Assembly (NCBI RefSeq): GCF_030936135.1 | Contig: NC_082611.1 | Location: forward strand, 9,687,001-9,751,000 | Source: Gavia stellata | Lineage: Eukaryota; Chordata; Aves; Gaviiformes; Gaviidae | Length of the DNA stretch: 64,000 nucleotides | Direction: 5' to 3' | Shown: positions 48,501 through 63,500 of the stretch, one piece after another | Layout of the letters: every line of letters begins with the position of its first letter | How positions within the stretch are numbered: the stretch's first letter is position 1 | Position numbers and translations under genes: made by a program | The notes under the pieces: generated by a model | Database searches by the model: none | Told to the model about the DNA's origin: nothing | What the model saw: only the letters and a program-made list of their open reading frames with translations

Positions 48501-51500
48501 CAGCCTGTGCATTACAACAAATCATCATGATAAAGTCTTCCCAGACTGCTGTTAATATCTTGTGCAGTGCTCCAAACATGACATACTTCATGCTTCGCTA
48601 CATTTATCCTTTCACAGCAGCTCCTTCATTTTGGTTGACCATAATCCTATAAATTTTTCCCCCAAGCACACATGCTGACCTTCAGGCTATGAAAACTAAC
48701 AGTCTTGTCTATCCAAGTCAGCACTTCCAGTAATACACTCCTACAGAAAAAGCAAGTGAAATTAACAACAGCAAAACATTCAACACCAATATTCATGATG
48801 GTACGTACACACAGAGATATTTAATTATACTTGCACACAAATATATGTACCTCCATATATTTCTATATTTCAATCCCTCTACATAAAAAATGTAGCTTAC
48901 ATTGTATTTGCTGCACCTATGATAGTCAATTAAACTGTACTAATTTAAGATTTCAGGCAGGCAAAAAACCAAGGAGGAACAAAGCCGTTAGAGATGGGAA
49001 AACAATTAAGCTCCTTAAGTCCACCTTCAAAGAGCAAAAGGGAGTGAGTTTGACATACCTACACAAATTATTTTTAGTCACAGATACAGTTACACAAGGT
49101 TAAGTCCACCCAAAGGACAAAACCAGGGACCATATGCAGTCCTCTGCATTCCACATCACCTTCGTGTCCTACAACACTGTCAAGCCTATTTTAATACTCC
49201 GAAGATTTTGCTTCCACATCTGACAGAAGTTGGAAATTTAATGAAGCCTTCTACTCCAATGCAAAAAATTAATGGGAAGCAAGCATGGGGGGTTTTGTTG
49301 CCTTTTTTTTTTTTTTGTCAAATAAATTAGCGCATTACTGTTTTAACAACCAAGCATTTCAAACATTTGGAACTCCTCCTCCTCCTCACATTGGTGAGGT
49401 CACTGTGAGAGCTTTGCCAGATTGTTGAAATGTGTTTTCCCTTTGAGCTATTGAACATTCCCTGTCTTAAAACTCTCTACACATCACTTCCAATCCAGAA
49501 ACTACAAAGAAATATTTGAAGTAACAAAGATGAAATAGGAAAATTAATGTGCTGCTGCTTGGTGAACTAGAATGTACTATGTTAATTCATACTATGAGTT
49601 AGCTGCAGATTAAAAGGTAATTATGTGGATGAAGCTTGCTAATGCTAGTTTTAGGAATAGCTTGATTATAGATTGTTAGCAAGGCCTTAGTACTTCCAGA
49701 CAAAGGTATACAGAGGCATAAGTGGAAGGGAAGATTCGTACAGGGAGCTCATACAGTATGAGCAAGAACATGGTATACAAGATATTTTATTCTTAAGCGG
49801 TAATCAGTAAATGCACCACACACCACCACACAACTCCCCCACCCCACCCCCCCAAAAAAACCCCAAACCACCACATATTTCAGCCTGCCTCTTTAAATTC
49901 CATGTAATCCCTAAAGACTGTGAGGTAAAGTATTGTCAGCAGTCTTTAAAGAGAGCTCCATTAGTAATATGGAGCACATAAACTTTGACATAATAAATGC
50001 TACAGTTAAATACCGTAGTTTCTCCTGGTTATTATGAGGTGAAAAAAATCAAATGAGCAGACACATGGAAAAACATGATACAACACTGAAGAGTCAATAT
50101 GGATTTTGCAGAGAGAAATCATTCCTCAGAAGTCTCTCAAGTTTTCCAAAGAACCAGCAAGTGTGTGTTTAAAAGTGACCCAGCCAATGCAAATACTTAG
50201 ATTTTAAAAAAATATTTAACAATGTCCCTCATACAAAAGGCTCTTAAAACAACTAAGCTGACAAAAGATAAGGAGAAAAGTCCTCCTGAGGATTCATAAA
50301 TTAATAAAGGATGGGGTAGAAGGGGAAAGGAGCAGGAATAAAAAGTTTTCACAGCGGAGTGAAACCACTACCGTGTTCCTTAAGGTTTTGCAGAGAGTTA
50401 TGTCCTTACGAGAAGCCGGGAGGTGACAATATTTGCAGACTAGTCTGGAACGCGACTGCGAAGCATCGCAGATGCATCTCATGATTCTGAGCAATAAAGC
50501 AGCAGATGAAATCTAGTATTAGTAAGGCATGCGGGGAAAGAAACAGCCCTTGCTGTAACTATGGAAAGATAAGCTCTAAATAGGCTATTTACACTCTTGA
50601 AAGATTTTGGAGTCATTATAGATTGTTTCCTGAAACCTATATCCTAAACAGCTGTCAAAAAGGCAAGGCAATTATAAGAATCATTAGGACAGTAAAGGAA
50701 AACTGAGGTGCCATTGTATCATTTATATAGCTGTTGTGCATTTATACCTGGAATACAGTCATGATCTTCCCATTTCCAAAAGGGTAAAAAGAAGATTAAA
50801 AAGGTGCTAAGGCATAGAACTGTTTCCTATTAGAAAAGACTATACTGACACAAATTCTTCAGGAAGTTATCGGCTCCAACGTCTCAGAGGTAGCATGAAG
50901 AAAATGAACCAAGAATGACTGAATTTATCACTAGTATATCAGTTGCATGCACCGAAACACTCAGCTAACATTTAAAAACCACACAGAAATAAATGTCTAA
51001 GTAGTAGATTTCCAAGTAGCATATAACTATGGAACTCACTGTCACATGAAGTTACAAAGGCCAAAAAGTAAAAATTGGTTAAGGAATTAAATTCCTAAGG
51101 ATTGTTCCATCTATTTTATTAAATACCATGGTCCAATATGCGACCTCTGTTGAAGGATGTATTTAGACCACCTGCAGCTGAAAGCTAGGAAGGATCATTC
51201 TACATTATTGTTTCCTGTATGTTCCCTTAGCAGATGCTACTAGACACTTTCAAAGGCAGGTCATGGGCTAGACAGACTTGAAGAACTGACAAACTGATAT
51301 GAAATGCTAGTCTGAAAAGCTTACAGAGACAGAGATGTCATGTCTTTCAAATCATATGGAAAAGCTATTGGCTGGGATAAAGAGAGGAACAAGAAAAAAC
51401 TCAGCGAATAGGCTAAGTTTCCAGCTGTGGAAATTCTAGGTAACAGTAGAAGTCATAATTTTGTTCAAATAAAGCAACATTTAGTATTACTAGGAAGGAA

Positions 51501-54500
51501 AACAATATCTCATCAGTTTCTCCCAAAGCTACTTTGCTGCCTTCGAGGAAAACAGTATTTAAAAAGGTTAACAGAGATGGCATATACCGATCTCACCCAA
51601 GAAGCGTGAGCCAAGAAGCTCCAAATTCTGTAATTGAGAAAACCTCTTCAGGTTCTTATTCCTCTAAATTCTTTACCTCAAATGCTCTCTATTTATCTTC
51701 TATTTATATTCTTCAAATCTATAAAGATTTTAGGAGATTAGGAAGGAATACTAAAAATTGTTATCTAATGCTACTAAGAAAATTATTAGACTATGATTAA
51801 AAATTACTTATTAGATATTCCATACTATAATTTCTCCAAAGTGTGGCTGAAGCCTGTTGTATTTAGAAAACATTAACAGAAAAGTAGCATTTTCTGAAGT
51901 AGAAAAAGAAATTCCTTTTGAAATCTACTAGTGAAACTGTGTTTCAGCTACATTTGAAGAACAGAACAAATATTTAGAAGTACATTAAGCACTGTATGCT
52001 TCACCATTAAAATCTGCATTTGCTAAACAAAATAAAGATCTGCATCATTTGATTTAAAGACTCTCCATTTTTAAGATGTTTTGCGTTTGACAATATCCCA
52101 GCTAAATTAGTCACAGAAAATCAGTTGAATTACTTTATTCACTCAGCATGTTACTTCTGAAGCGAGGCAAGGATTTCACAGCCTTTAAAATAAAAACACC
52201 ACTCAACACGCATTACCAGAAAGTTACGTCATCTCTATCCACCTGCTGAATGCTGTGACCAACAATTAAAAAATCATGTTGTCTGTTCCTTGACAGGCAA
52301 AAGCAGCATTTCCGCAAGGAGGAAATATGTGCAATTAAAATAATACCTGTATCTCAAAAATCCAGAAGAGTGACACAATGGAGCATACGTTTAATCTCAA
52401 TTTAGTCCAAGCACTCTCTATGACAGAAAGCATGACCAAAGAGAGTTTATTATTCTATGTTGGCACCATGCAGTGTTCTGTAGCTCAGTTAAAAAAATGA
52501 AAAGCACATCTCTAAAATCTAGCATCCTCCTTTATAAGGTGGGCACTTAATAAGCTCTTCAGAGGTACAAACTATGCATCTAGGACAAAATCACCTAAAA
52601 TGTTCTGAACTTAATTACAGATTCATTTTATTTAAAGAACCTCTTGGGAGCTGGAGACAAAAAGAGACAATAGTCATGTTTAATACACATTGAACAGCAT
52701 ACCTGGACAGACATCCCTCAGTGTATTAATACTGGACTTTTCATGAGCCTATAAATTCATGTTTCTGACCCAATTTCATTGTATTAAAGAAAATCTATCC
52801 TGAGAAAAATTACAATTACAATTTTCTAATACTGAAGTATTTGGGTGAGTTCAAACAAGCATGACGCAGTTGCTTTGATTAACAGTGTAACAAATCCCAG
52901 CCGGCAAGGCTCTGATTTGATATAGGAAATTGGAACAGCGACCCTCTAGAACTGATGGTCTGTTACTGCTGCTGCCCCGTGAGACTGGGAATGAGGCAAA
53001 ACCCAAACTCCTCCAGTTATAAGCAGATTAGCTGTGGCTCTCCAGTTGGTAGTTTATCAGTGCAATCCTCAGATCAGCAAACTTTATTTACTGTTATGAC
53101 CTGCATATCCTTTTTATAAAAAAGCAATCTTAAATTTCCCAGGTAATTTTACTCCTTTTTCAAGTTAGATACATTGGCAATTTAGAGAAATCTTCTTATC
53201 GCCAACAGAAGTCTATCCTCTGAAATTCAATTTTCTTACATGTTTAAGTGAAAACTGAACTCACTGAAACAGCTAGATTCCCTGTAGGAACTTAAAATTT
53301 AAAAAAATCCAAGAATTTAACTCTCTAAAAACAACAGCTGGAATCTTTAAAGAGAAACTGCATGTACATGTACACATACATGCCCCACTACTGACTGAGC
53401 TATCAGATCAGGTACATTACCTTTCAGTTTTATTTCTCTTCCCAATTTTAAACTGATTAAGGTAATTGAAATCAGCATGAAATAAAGGTTACACACAAGG
53501 CACAACTTCACTTCCTAGCCTAACGCTATCATTAATTGCACACTCTTAAAACTTCACTTCATGCTGCATTGGTTTTAGTAGATCAGTGTCTAATTGGCAT
53601 CAGTTACCTCAGTTAACTGACTGGATTTAGATTTGCTGTTATGAATTAATCAGTAGTTCTTACACACATGAAATGCATTCAGTTGAGATACAGATTAAAC
53701 TGCGTTAAACGTAACTTTCAAGAACACGTTATCTGACTACAATACATCAGAATATGCAAAGACAGTTCACAAAAAATATCCCAAGACTGGTGTCACTTTT
53801 GTCTAACTGGTTAACACATGCTAAATTACTCATGCAAGTGACATGTCTCTGAATACAAATTATGCCCAAAATAGCTTTTCTAAGGAAGCAAAAAAGTGTA
53901 TAACAATAAAACCTTGGTAAATGAAGTGAGTTACAATAAAACCTTGGTAAATGAAGCGAGTTACTGAACACCAGAGTTTTGCACATGCTTCATTTCAACA
54001 AAAGCTGAGATGGACCAAATGCTCCTCTATAGCCTGTGGGTCTGAAATTCAGGACAGAGTGGTTAATAAATATGCATTTTAGAGATTGAGTTCATAATAC
54101 TGTGCATATACCTGCTACCTTAAAAGATTTCAGAATGAGGATCCTATTCATTGTTTAGCAAGTGCACTGTGTTCACATATCAAATGACAACTGTGCACAT
54201 TTATAAACTCTCCCACAGAAAACTCTGGACAATTGTTGGGGCCCAGGAGTCTCACTCAGAGAAGACTTGCATCACAAAAATAGTGGAAAAGCAGTTTATA
54301 AATTGAAAGATTATTAAACCATAGAGCCGGTCCCAAAATGGGCAGGGTATAGTCCTCAAAGACCAAATATTACAGAAAAACTGCTTTGGATTTGCTTCCA
54401 ACAAGAGATGCACTGCAACACAGCAACAACAACAAAAATTGATACAAAGATAAGGTAAACTGGTCAATTAAATAAATCACCATAAGAAGAAAAAGCAAGT

Positions 54501-57500
54501 CCATTTTTGGTAAACTGTTATCTACAAAGAAACTGCACAATACTAAATGCACAACAACAGACTTTGCAGATCTTTTATTTGCACAACATACTTGGACACA
54601 ACAGTCAGCTTTATGCTAAATCCCTCTGCTTTGCTATATGGTCAGCATCAGATTCAAAACAAAGAAATGCAACAGTCACCCTGTGCTAAAAAGTCTTAAT
54701 CAGCATCCTAAGTCAGCTTGTTTGTGCAGCTGGAACTTACTGGTAAATGCAGAGCTTGGAAAACAAGCTCTCGTGAAGAAGCACAGAGCTAAAACAAAGA
54801 ATTAATAGTCACAACAAAAGATGTTGCAAAGTAATCCAGTTTATTACATGTTTTCAGTGGACCTGTGAGAGTAAAGGAAAAGCATTTGCCATTGGAAAGC
54901 AGACATTTAAAGTCAGTATTAAAATTGCAAAACAAAGTAGAATGACATCACTTTAAAAAGGAAAAGAAAGATACTGCAAACAGTTGAAAGTATGAGAAGA
55001 CTTTCAGAATAGCTGTCTTCCATTTGTGATACGAACAGGAACAAGGTCATATTAAATGGTGATACAGATTTAATGTTCATTCTGATCCCAGAGTAGCTCC
55101 AGTTTTTTTTCCTCAAATCACTTTTTGTCAAAATTTCCAATTACTTAAGACTGAGCTAACAGGATGGCTAAAAACTGTACTCAGGCCCTCATTCAATCAA
55201 TAATTCAGATCAAAAAAGAAAAAATATTTTTTGTTCTTCATATTACCTGGTATTACTCCATTTTTTCACTCTGATACACTGGCCTATTTTCTTAGCTAAG
55301 CATTTATCACACATGTGCTTTGATAGCAACTTTCTGGTCTCACTGACTTAAGTTTTAATTCTTTTCTAGCTCATTGCAGGATTTTGTCAGCCTGTGCACA
55401 GATGAACTAGTTTCTTTTTCCACAGTTATAGTAACGCACATAAGTTGTGACCAGAGTGCTTACATAATTATGCAGGAGAAAAACATTCCATGCTTTCTAT
55501 AATTTCTAAGTAATTTAGGACAACCTACCTCATAGCCACGACTATGTCAACGACAGTCAGCTGTCTTGGTTATTTAGATGACAGGGTTAGTGTTAGAATT
55601 GAAGAGTTGCTTTAATATGACAAGTTTTTACTGTAACAGTCCTTGAAACAGGGCTGTATTTTAATTACATCATAAATATACTTATATGACTTATGATTTC
55701 AACCAAGTTATTATTCACAGCTAGAAATATTTCTGAAATAAGAGAACCTTTAAGTAGACAAATTCATGCCTTACCTTGTGAAAGGCACTGATTTGCCAGA
55801 GCAACCTGTCCGGAGTGTAGATACAGATTAAGACATGTGAAGATACTGCTCAGAGATGGAATTGTAATGAAGCAGAAGGCAACACAAGCCTAAAGCAAAT
55901 TAAAAAAAAGGAAACTGAAGAAACTTCCTAACTCAGAGTTATAGCAATCATTACTGATTTTATACACTGTTAGCAATCAAAATCTGTAAATCAGTTTTGG
56001 GAAAGACTTTTCAATAAAAAGCAAATATTATGTGAAGTCCAAAATCAGCAACTTCAAATTTCTCCTTATTATTTCAGTAATTATAACAATATGTGTTATT
56101 ATTAATTATTGTTATTATGAGTTGATTAGCTCCAAACCTACTCTACGACTCCAGCTCAACAAGTCTGTCTCTCCTCAGGTAACCAGCTTGCAGCTCAAGA
56201 CCAAAATCTAACTAGAAAAGCAGACTACTGGTCCTCAGGGAGAATCCACCTGTCAAACTGGTCAAAGCAGGTGCATTGTGTGTATTTGGGAGGAAGCAGA
56301 TCTAGTGCAGCATGCTGCAGCCTTAGACCTACAGGAACAGCCCAAACACCTGGATGGAGCAAGTGGCTCCCCGGTATACAGAAGTTGGCCAGTGTCACCC
56401 TAGCTATCGTTTGTCCAGGACATCATGCACAGGTGCCGTGAACAAAAATCCATTGATTAATGGTAGCATACGCAAACACCTTCACAACACATGAAGAGGA
56501 AGAAAACTTAGTTGCTACATTTCAGGTGAGAAGAAGGGAACACAAGCAACTTGCATAGTTCAAAGCTCATCTGACCAGATCTATACAGACTTAGAGGCAC
56601 CAAAGCCAAAAGGAGCACTTTATATGAAATTCAAATACTGATTTCAGCATATCAACACTGATATTATGAAACAGAAGTTCAAATACATTCTTTGCCTTCT
56701 ATCTCCCATTCTCTCTGTGATTGAGTTACACAGAAATTAAGTATTTTATTTCAAATATAATTTGAAAAGCTGAGCTTTCTAGAATTCACACAAATGCCTC
56801 TCCAATGAACCTGCCTTTGGAGAGGGAGTCGATCTTGTTGCTCTTTTTTAATGCAAAGCTGCCATTAGATGCTTTGTGTCTTTTTTTTCTTAAACAGCAG
56901 CATTTGGCTGTAGAGAGTAAAGATCAATGGTAACGAGAAAATGAGACTACAGACAGTGTCAAAAAATACTAACATACTGTTTTTGCAAAAATTATAAACT
57001 TAGGTTGCAGCAGGTAGTATTACCTGCTCAAAGTTTATTAGAGTCAGACTTACCCTGACAAATGCAGCAGTCTTTCTGGAATGATTTCCTTTCATCACCT
57101 TTCTTGTTTCCATTGCTAGCTGGTTCACAGACTACACATACAAACCAAAAGCAAATCATTAAGAAAAATGCACAGATTTATTAGGTCAGTGGCAAATAAC
57201 AAACTGCATGTTTTACTGCATGCATTTACAGAACAGAAACTGTCAAAAGGGACCCCGATATGATGTGTCCTCACTGTACTATTTAGTTTTTACTTGGAGA
57301 ATTGTGACTGTTCCTTAAAGCAAATATGATTCCGAAGGTTTGTGAAGGTTTGTTCAAGGCTTTAGATCATCCCTTGCTTCCCAGCTATAGTGCTGTCATC
57401 ACCTCCTTCCTGGTGTAAAAATCATGATTTCTAGCTAACACACTCATTAAAAAAACAAAACCAAAATAATAAAAGGATTTAAGAGAAGATACAATGTTGT

Positions 57501-60500
57501 AAAGGAATCAGATGCAGCTAACGCTCACCTGACATGTGACTCATTACAGAGAAGAGATTAACCTTCCCAATCACAGCAGGACTCTGCCTGTATCTGCAGC
57601 CAGACACGGTCTAATCCCTCCTAGATGGAGGATTATAGAAGAGAGAACCCAAATTCTGAATGCACAAAAGTGCCATTTATTTTATTAGACATGAAATCTC
57701 TTGCAAGATAGCCAGCTTGCTTTGTTGCAATGATACCGTGCATGCCTGTCAAGCAAGAACTTCAGAGAGTTTACGGTGATAAAATGAGAGACAAGATCAA
57801 AGCCTACTTTAAAAACACCTGATAAAAAGACTTCAGATTTATTTTAACATAGACCAATAATCTGGGCAGGGAATGGAGAACTGCAAATATATCCCCACTT
57901 ACTAAGATAATGTAGAAAAACTGTAGCTTACATGGATCAACTGGACTAGAACAGGCTCCAAATTGCAAAACATTGACCTGGCTTCAACATAGAAACTCAG
58001 CTGTTGTTCAAAGTCACGGCCAAATGAAACCTAAAAAGGACAAAAAAACCCTAGATTTTACTTCTACTTTACAGATCAAGTATTTATCAAGAAAACAAAA
58101 CTTAAATCCTAGATTTGTGAAGTGTTTTCAAAACTAGCAGAACTCTTTATTCTTTATGGAACAGGGACAAAGGCTTGGTATAGTTCACACTTAAAACAAA
58201 AAACCCCCAGAAAAATAGAAACAGATCACTGAATCTGTATTCAGATTCCTGTAATTTCTAGTTGCTAAAGGGCCTCCAAGAGAAATGAGCATTTTCCTAA
58301 CTAGATATACCAGTAATAAAAGCAAGTTTTCCTCCAATTTGGTTAATAAATATATGCTGATATAGTATGGCAAAAGCCTGCAACCTTGCATACTGGCAGG
58401 AAAGAAGAGAAGTCAAAAACGACCCTTGTGTGACAATATCCTACTTCGAACCCTCCAGGTTTAAAAAAAAAACCCCAAAAAAACCAAATGCTGTCAGCTG
58501 GAGTGTCTCAGCTGTCAATTAAAAGCCTAGCAAGAGAAACAGTCTCCAGGCAGTCTACATTTATGTATTCAAACGGAATTTTTTTCTAATAGAAGTAAAG
58601 GTTGCATTATTTATTATTTCTCAAGCCACCTGCAAAAGAAGTTTTTACTGAATTAAAATAAAAATTACATTTAATCCATACAGTGAAAGATCAAAGGAAC
58701 TGCACCAGAAAACAAAGGATTACTTTTTACATTACAGACAACTGTCTTCGCCTTTCCTCTATTTGTGCAACTGCTGATTCTTGAGTCCTAGTCTCAAGAA
58801 AACGTCTCTAAAAATAAAATTTTCCATAAACCATCCTAACTTTAAGGATGACGGTTACAACTGCTTTTCCATCCACGTCTTAATATGTGCTGGCTTAAAA
58901 TTTATACCTAGTCATTTTGCTGCTATGGGATTCTTTTTTCCCCCTAAACCAAGACTATAAAGCCACAACAAATATTATACAATGTGGGAAATCCTCCTAA
59001 AGGAAATTATATGCTATTATACTGCATATAAAGCTTAATAAAGTAAAATTATATTAAAACCATATTAAATAGCAAATTATTATAGCTGAAGAAAAAGCAA
59101 CCATCTAAATTCATATAATTGCAACAAAGAACAAAGAGCCCAAGTAGAGACAAAACCTGTCAACTCTGACTATGTGAAAGAAAAGCCAAGCATGGAGAGC
59201 ATCTGGTTAGAGAACAAGAAAAGCTTGAGAACATCTCCCTAAAACATCCTGACATCTCAAACACAACAGAAAAGAACAAAAGATTTGACGGGGATACAAG
59301 GGAGGGAGGGGTTAAAAAATAACTTCAAGACAAAACAACTGGAGTTTTCCTGCAACTACTAATTTGATGATACAAATTATCTTATTTGTAAATTAAGATA
59401 AACAGAGATAAGAATAACATACAAGTTATATTTATTCTGTGTTTTTTAAAGCTGGTATTCGTTCCATTTAGAGCTGGGTAGTGGAACTTCATTCACACAA
59501 ACCAGTGACCTGTCTGATGCTATAATATGCAAGACTTTAATTGCTGTTTAACTTTTAAATACTTACCATGTTTTACATGAGATTTAAAAAACTAGCAGAA
59601 AATATGATTAAATAAACAACATGGGCACTTTAAACTCTCATATTGCACCATGTCAGCTTCAACACTGTATGATATTTCTTTCAACACATGCATACTTATT
59701 TCACTAAAACACACTGGGTGGGGTTTTCAATGGTCTTAGGCAAGTCAGACACACAGTCTCTGATTCAGCTACGTAGGCACCTGTTTCTCATGGGGATCTC
59801 ATGAAAATCCGAGCTAAGGTACACCCCAACAGTTGCACACAATTGTCACTCACCATTTTTATGAATCCATTTATCAAAGCTGCTAACATTCTTTTCTCAT
59901 CCTCAAGTGTTAGTGCACTGTAAGAGAAAATTTATATCGTAAATTTTAGAATATTGCTTATCTTATTTATCTGTAAAGGTTCAAATGTTACATACTAATT
60001 TCTATAACATTATGTCCATATAAAATACTTACTGCACACTAACACCACTAAGCTCATAATTTTAGTTATAAAGCAATAAAACTAATTTTAATATGAATAA
60101 CACCAAGTCAACCATGCACCAAACTAAATTCCAAATTTAAAAAACCCTAAAAATTGCTAAGAGTGTGTTTAGATTTTACAGAAACTCAGATTTTGGCATG
60201 CGGAGAAGGAAGCTAAGCTAATGTTCCTTACTGTAGCAAGCAAATGGCTTCAGTCTTGTGTTACAGCATGAGAACTTGAGCAGGAACCAATTATAAAAAC
60301 CTACAGAAATTAGTAAATCTATTCTTAGAAGAAAGTTATCCTATTTAAGGGGAAAAGCTTTTAAAATACACGTTAATAGTATATGTAATAGTTAATATAT
60401 TTATTTTAGAAACAACATTAGTTTATTGTTTTGTTTGGTTTTCTGGTGTTGTTTTTTTTGTTTTTTTACTAACCCTGCCACATAATTTTAAAAGTAATTA

Positions 60501-63500
60501 ACATCACCTTGTTACAGTGCTGCCTTTTTGATGTTTTAATTAAGAACGGAACTAAACTGATACATAAAAAGAGTTTATTTTCAAGATTATCACAGATACC
60601 TATTCTATAGCAAGAGTCCAACTCTGATCTGAAGCAAATTTACATCACATGAAAATCCAATAAGTCAAACCTGTTTCACTAAAATGGATGAACAAAAAGT
60701 TAAATTACAATTAACTAATGCAATTTAATCCTTTTACTATTATATACTTGGCTCCACCTTTGACCTTTAGCATATCAGTTACCAATTTCCTAGCTGAGAC
60801 ACCAGATGGGAAGAGAACAATAGTTTTATTATACAAATTCAGTAAAAGAGGAAAGAAAATCTCAGCATGATAAGCTCATTAGTGCATTGCCAATCAAAAG
60901 GGTCAACTGATGGGCTCTGAAAGGCTCAGAAGACTTGTAATGAGATCTCTGGGTCAGTTATAGGTCTCCAGTACAATTCTGAATCAGACCCCTACCAGTC
61001 TAAAGGCTGTTATCCTCCAACAGCTGTTACAGGGGTCAGTGTTACAATGGGTTGGGAGTTTCCTGTACCAGGATGTAAAAACAGATGCAGGAGTTACTTT
61101 ACAATAGTTAGAATTTATGATGATTTGCCAATAAGAGATGACACAACAGAACCAAGCTAACGATGTACACCACCTTATCTCAGCTAAAAGAACTGCTGGT
61201 TTAAGGGATTTTAAAGTTCCCGGTAAACTAGCAAATTGTTTTGGCAAAATGTTGGAGGAAGCACCAAATATGGATTACCATAAACTACTTGATTTTTTTT
61301 AATAAGCTGTTTTAGCTTCAATATATTGTTCTATTTAAAGGCTGAAGTGGCATTTAGTGCAACATACAGCCAAATAAGGTGCTCTAACCCAAAATAAAGC
61401 TCTCTAGCTGGTATAAATTGGAATTACATGCCAAATCTGACTTCTTTATTGGCAATAAATCTTGCATTCATGGCATAGCAAGGCTGCGAAAGTTGCAAGT
61501 TCCTTTACAGCGTCTGCCATACTAAGAGGCTCTGGGCTCAGAGTGCCAAAAGAAACTATGCCCTTACAGTTCTACTCGACGCAAACCAGAAGAAAAAAAG
61601 GAGATTTTTGCTCTTAAGGTCTAAAATTTGCAGCATTGTGATTCTGGCTCTATTTTCAATCAGACACAGATTTCTGTGTGATTTTTGCAAGTTACCTACA
61701 AACCACAACTGTTTTCCACATTGCACAACTGCTATTCAAACAATGAGGTTGCAACAGGGCACGCAGCATCCCCAACAACCTCAGCACTCAAAATCAAGGG
61801 GAAAAGAGGAGGATAGTTCAAGAGCTTCTCTTCTGTTCTATGTTCCCCAGCTGAAGTTCCTAGAGATCTTCCGGGTGTCCTTTTAAAGACTTCACACCCC
61901 TTTGTAATGGCTGAAAAAAGTGGTCCAAAAACAGGTATAATTGATTATAGCAATCTGTGCTTTAATAGCTACATATTAACTTAAATCTCAAAAATAGTTT
62001 ATTATTCACTGTAACTCAAAGATTACATTGGTTTCACTCTCAAAAATATTTTTTAAAAGATTGTTTAGTGTCTCTGCTTCACTAGAAAACTCTACAAAAC
62101 CATTGCTACTTTTCTTTTAAAATTCTGCTTCAGTATTCAAAATAAAGCAGTAATTAAAGAGTAAATGGTACGTGCTGCCACTTCACTGCACAGCTCTTCC
62201 CTCACCACTAACTGGATTCATGTCTTAATTCACCATGAAACAAACAGCCTCAGAAATGTGAAACTGTACACTAACCAGCCAAACTTTGCATAAATGATAG
62301 TTATTAATACGAGTAAAGCTAATCTTACTTCACAGAATCATGCATCGTCTTGCAGATATGCAGAAGAGCATTGAGTATAACAGGATCCTTTGTCGATTCC
62401 TGCTGATGCCTATAAATGTTTTAGAAAAAGTGATGAAAAATCCTGCTGTCAAAACAAAAAACAATGAATAGAGTAACACCAATTCAACGCATAATTCCAA
62501 ACATCAGCATTGTGTGATGCTACAGAACTTTTATATTCATTTCTTAACCAACAGAACTCCAAAGGTCACATGGTTAATAGATGTACAATTCCAACAAATG
62601 CCAGTCAAGAAATACTATCTTAATACACAGAGCTTTACTGCCAAGCCACAGAATCTGACTCCTTAAGGGACACAACAAGCTAGACATGATACATTGAGAC
62701 AATCTAAAAACATCAAAACAAAGCAATCCTAGATCTACCTAGAAGTAATATAGTTTTTCAGCTACTGATGGACAGACAGGAAGGATAAATGTCACATTTA
62801 GGTACAGAGGCACATGTGCAATGGAGCACCATTAAGATGATTAAGGAGCTACAGCATCTCTCTCATGAGCAAAGGCCAAGAGAGCTGGGGCTGTTTAGCC
62901 TAGAGAAGGCTGGGGGGGGCGGGGCTTAGCAGTGTACATATATACCTGAAGGGAAGGTGAAAAAGAAAAAAATGTTTCAAGAAACCTGTTAATTATTTGA
63001 AAAGAAAAGGACTGTTTGACTTTTACAATATTTGAAGATGAAGCCTCATCTTCTAAGTTCATTCTCAACTGTGGAAATACCCATTTTTCTACATAATGGA
63101 GCTTGTAACAAGAGACTGTCTCTCTTCCTCCATTGTACCAAGGTAACAGTTCTGTGCTGTCACATCAGCTGGAATAGGAAATAAATTTCATAAACAACTA
63201 CTCTGTTAATCCACAGTAAGTCAGCATCAATATGATTACTTCAGTTTCAGCTTTCTTTGTGAACAGTTAAACAGTCAATCAATAGATTAACAAAACTGAC
63301 ACATTTTTGGGCTTTTTTCCCATAGCCTGGAACACCTTCACAAGCTAAGTGGCCTACATACTGACTCATCTTCCCTAGCAATCTTTCAGTACATTCCCCA
63401 GACCCTCCAGAGTGCATTTCATCTCAATATTCTCCACTCACTTAATAAAAGATTCCATAATGCACTTGCAAACCTCCACTCTCACACTTTCCTTCTGGAA

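Larger units (their letters stand above)
45518..55774 (-). other. VPS35L intron f-g, largest in window
   Basis: This 10.3-kb intron contains a long LINE relic (50090-51285), a C-rich simple stretch (49813-49870), a T-run near 49302, a locally G+C-rich patch (about 47300-47760) and a 30-bp tandem duplication (53903-53962). A 142-codon plus-strand frame at 46924-47352 has no supporting feature and is not annotated as a gene. Confidence 0.65.
55890..63441 (-). other. VPS35L introns between exons a and f
   Basis: Introns 55890-57053, 57132-57931, 58031-59853, 59918-62328 and 62410-63441 are ordinary A+T-rich sequence. One CR1 piece lies at 62815-62965 and a G/T-rich stretch at 60424-60468. No additional exon is needed, because all phases join. 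Confidence 0.7.
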
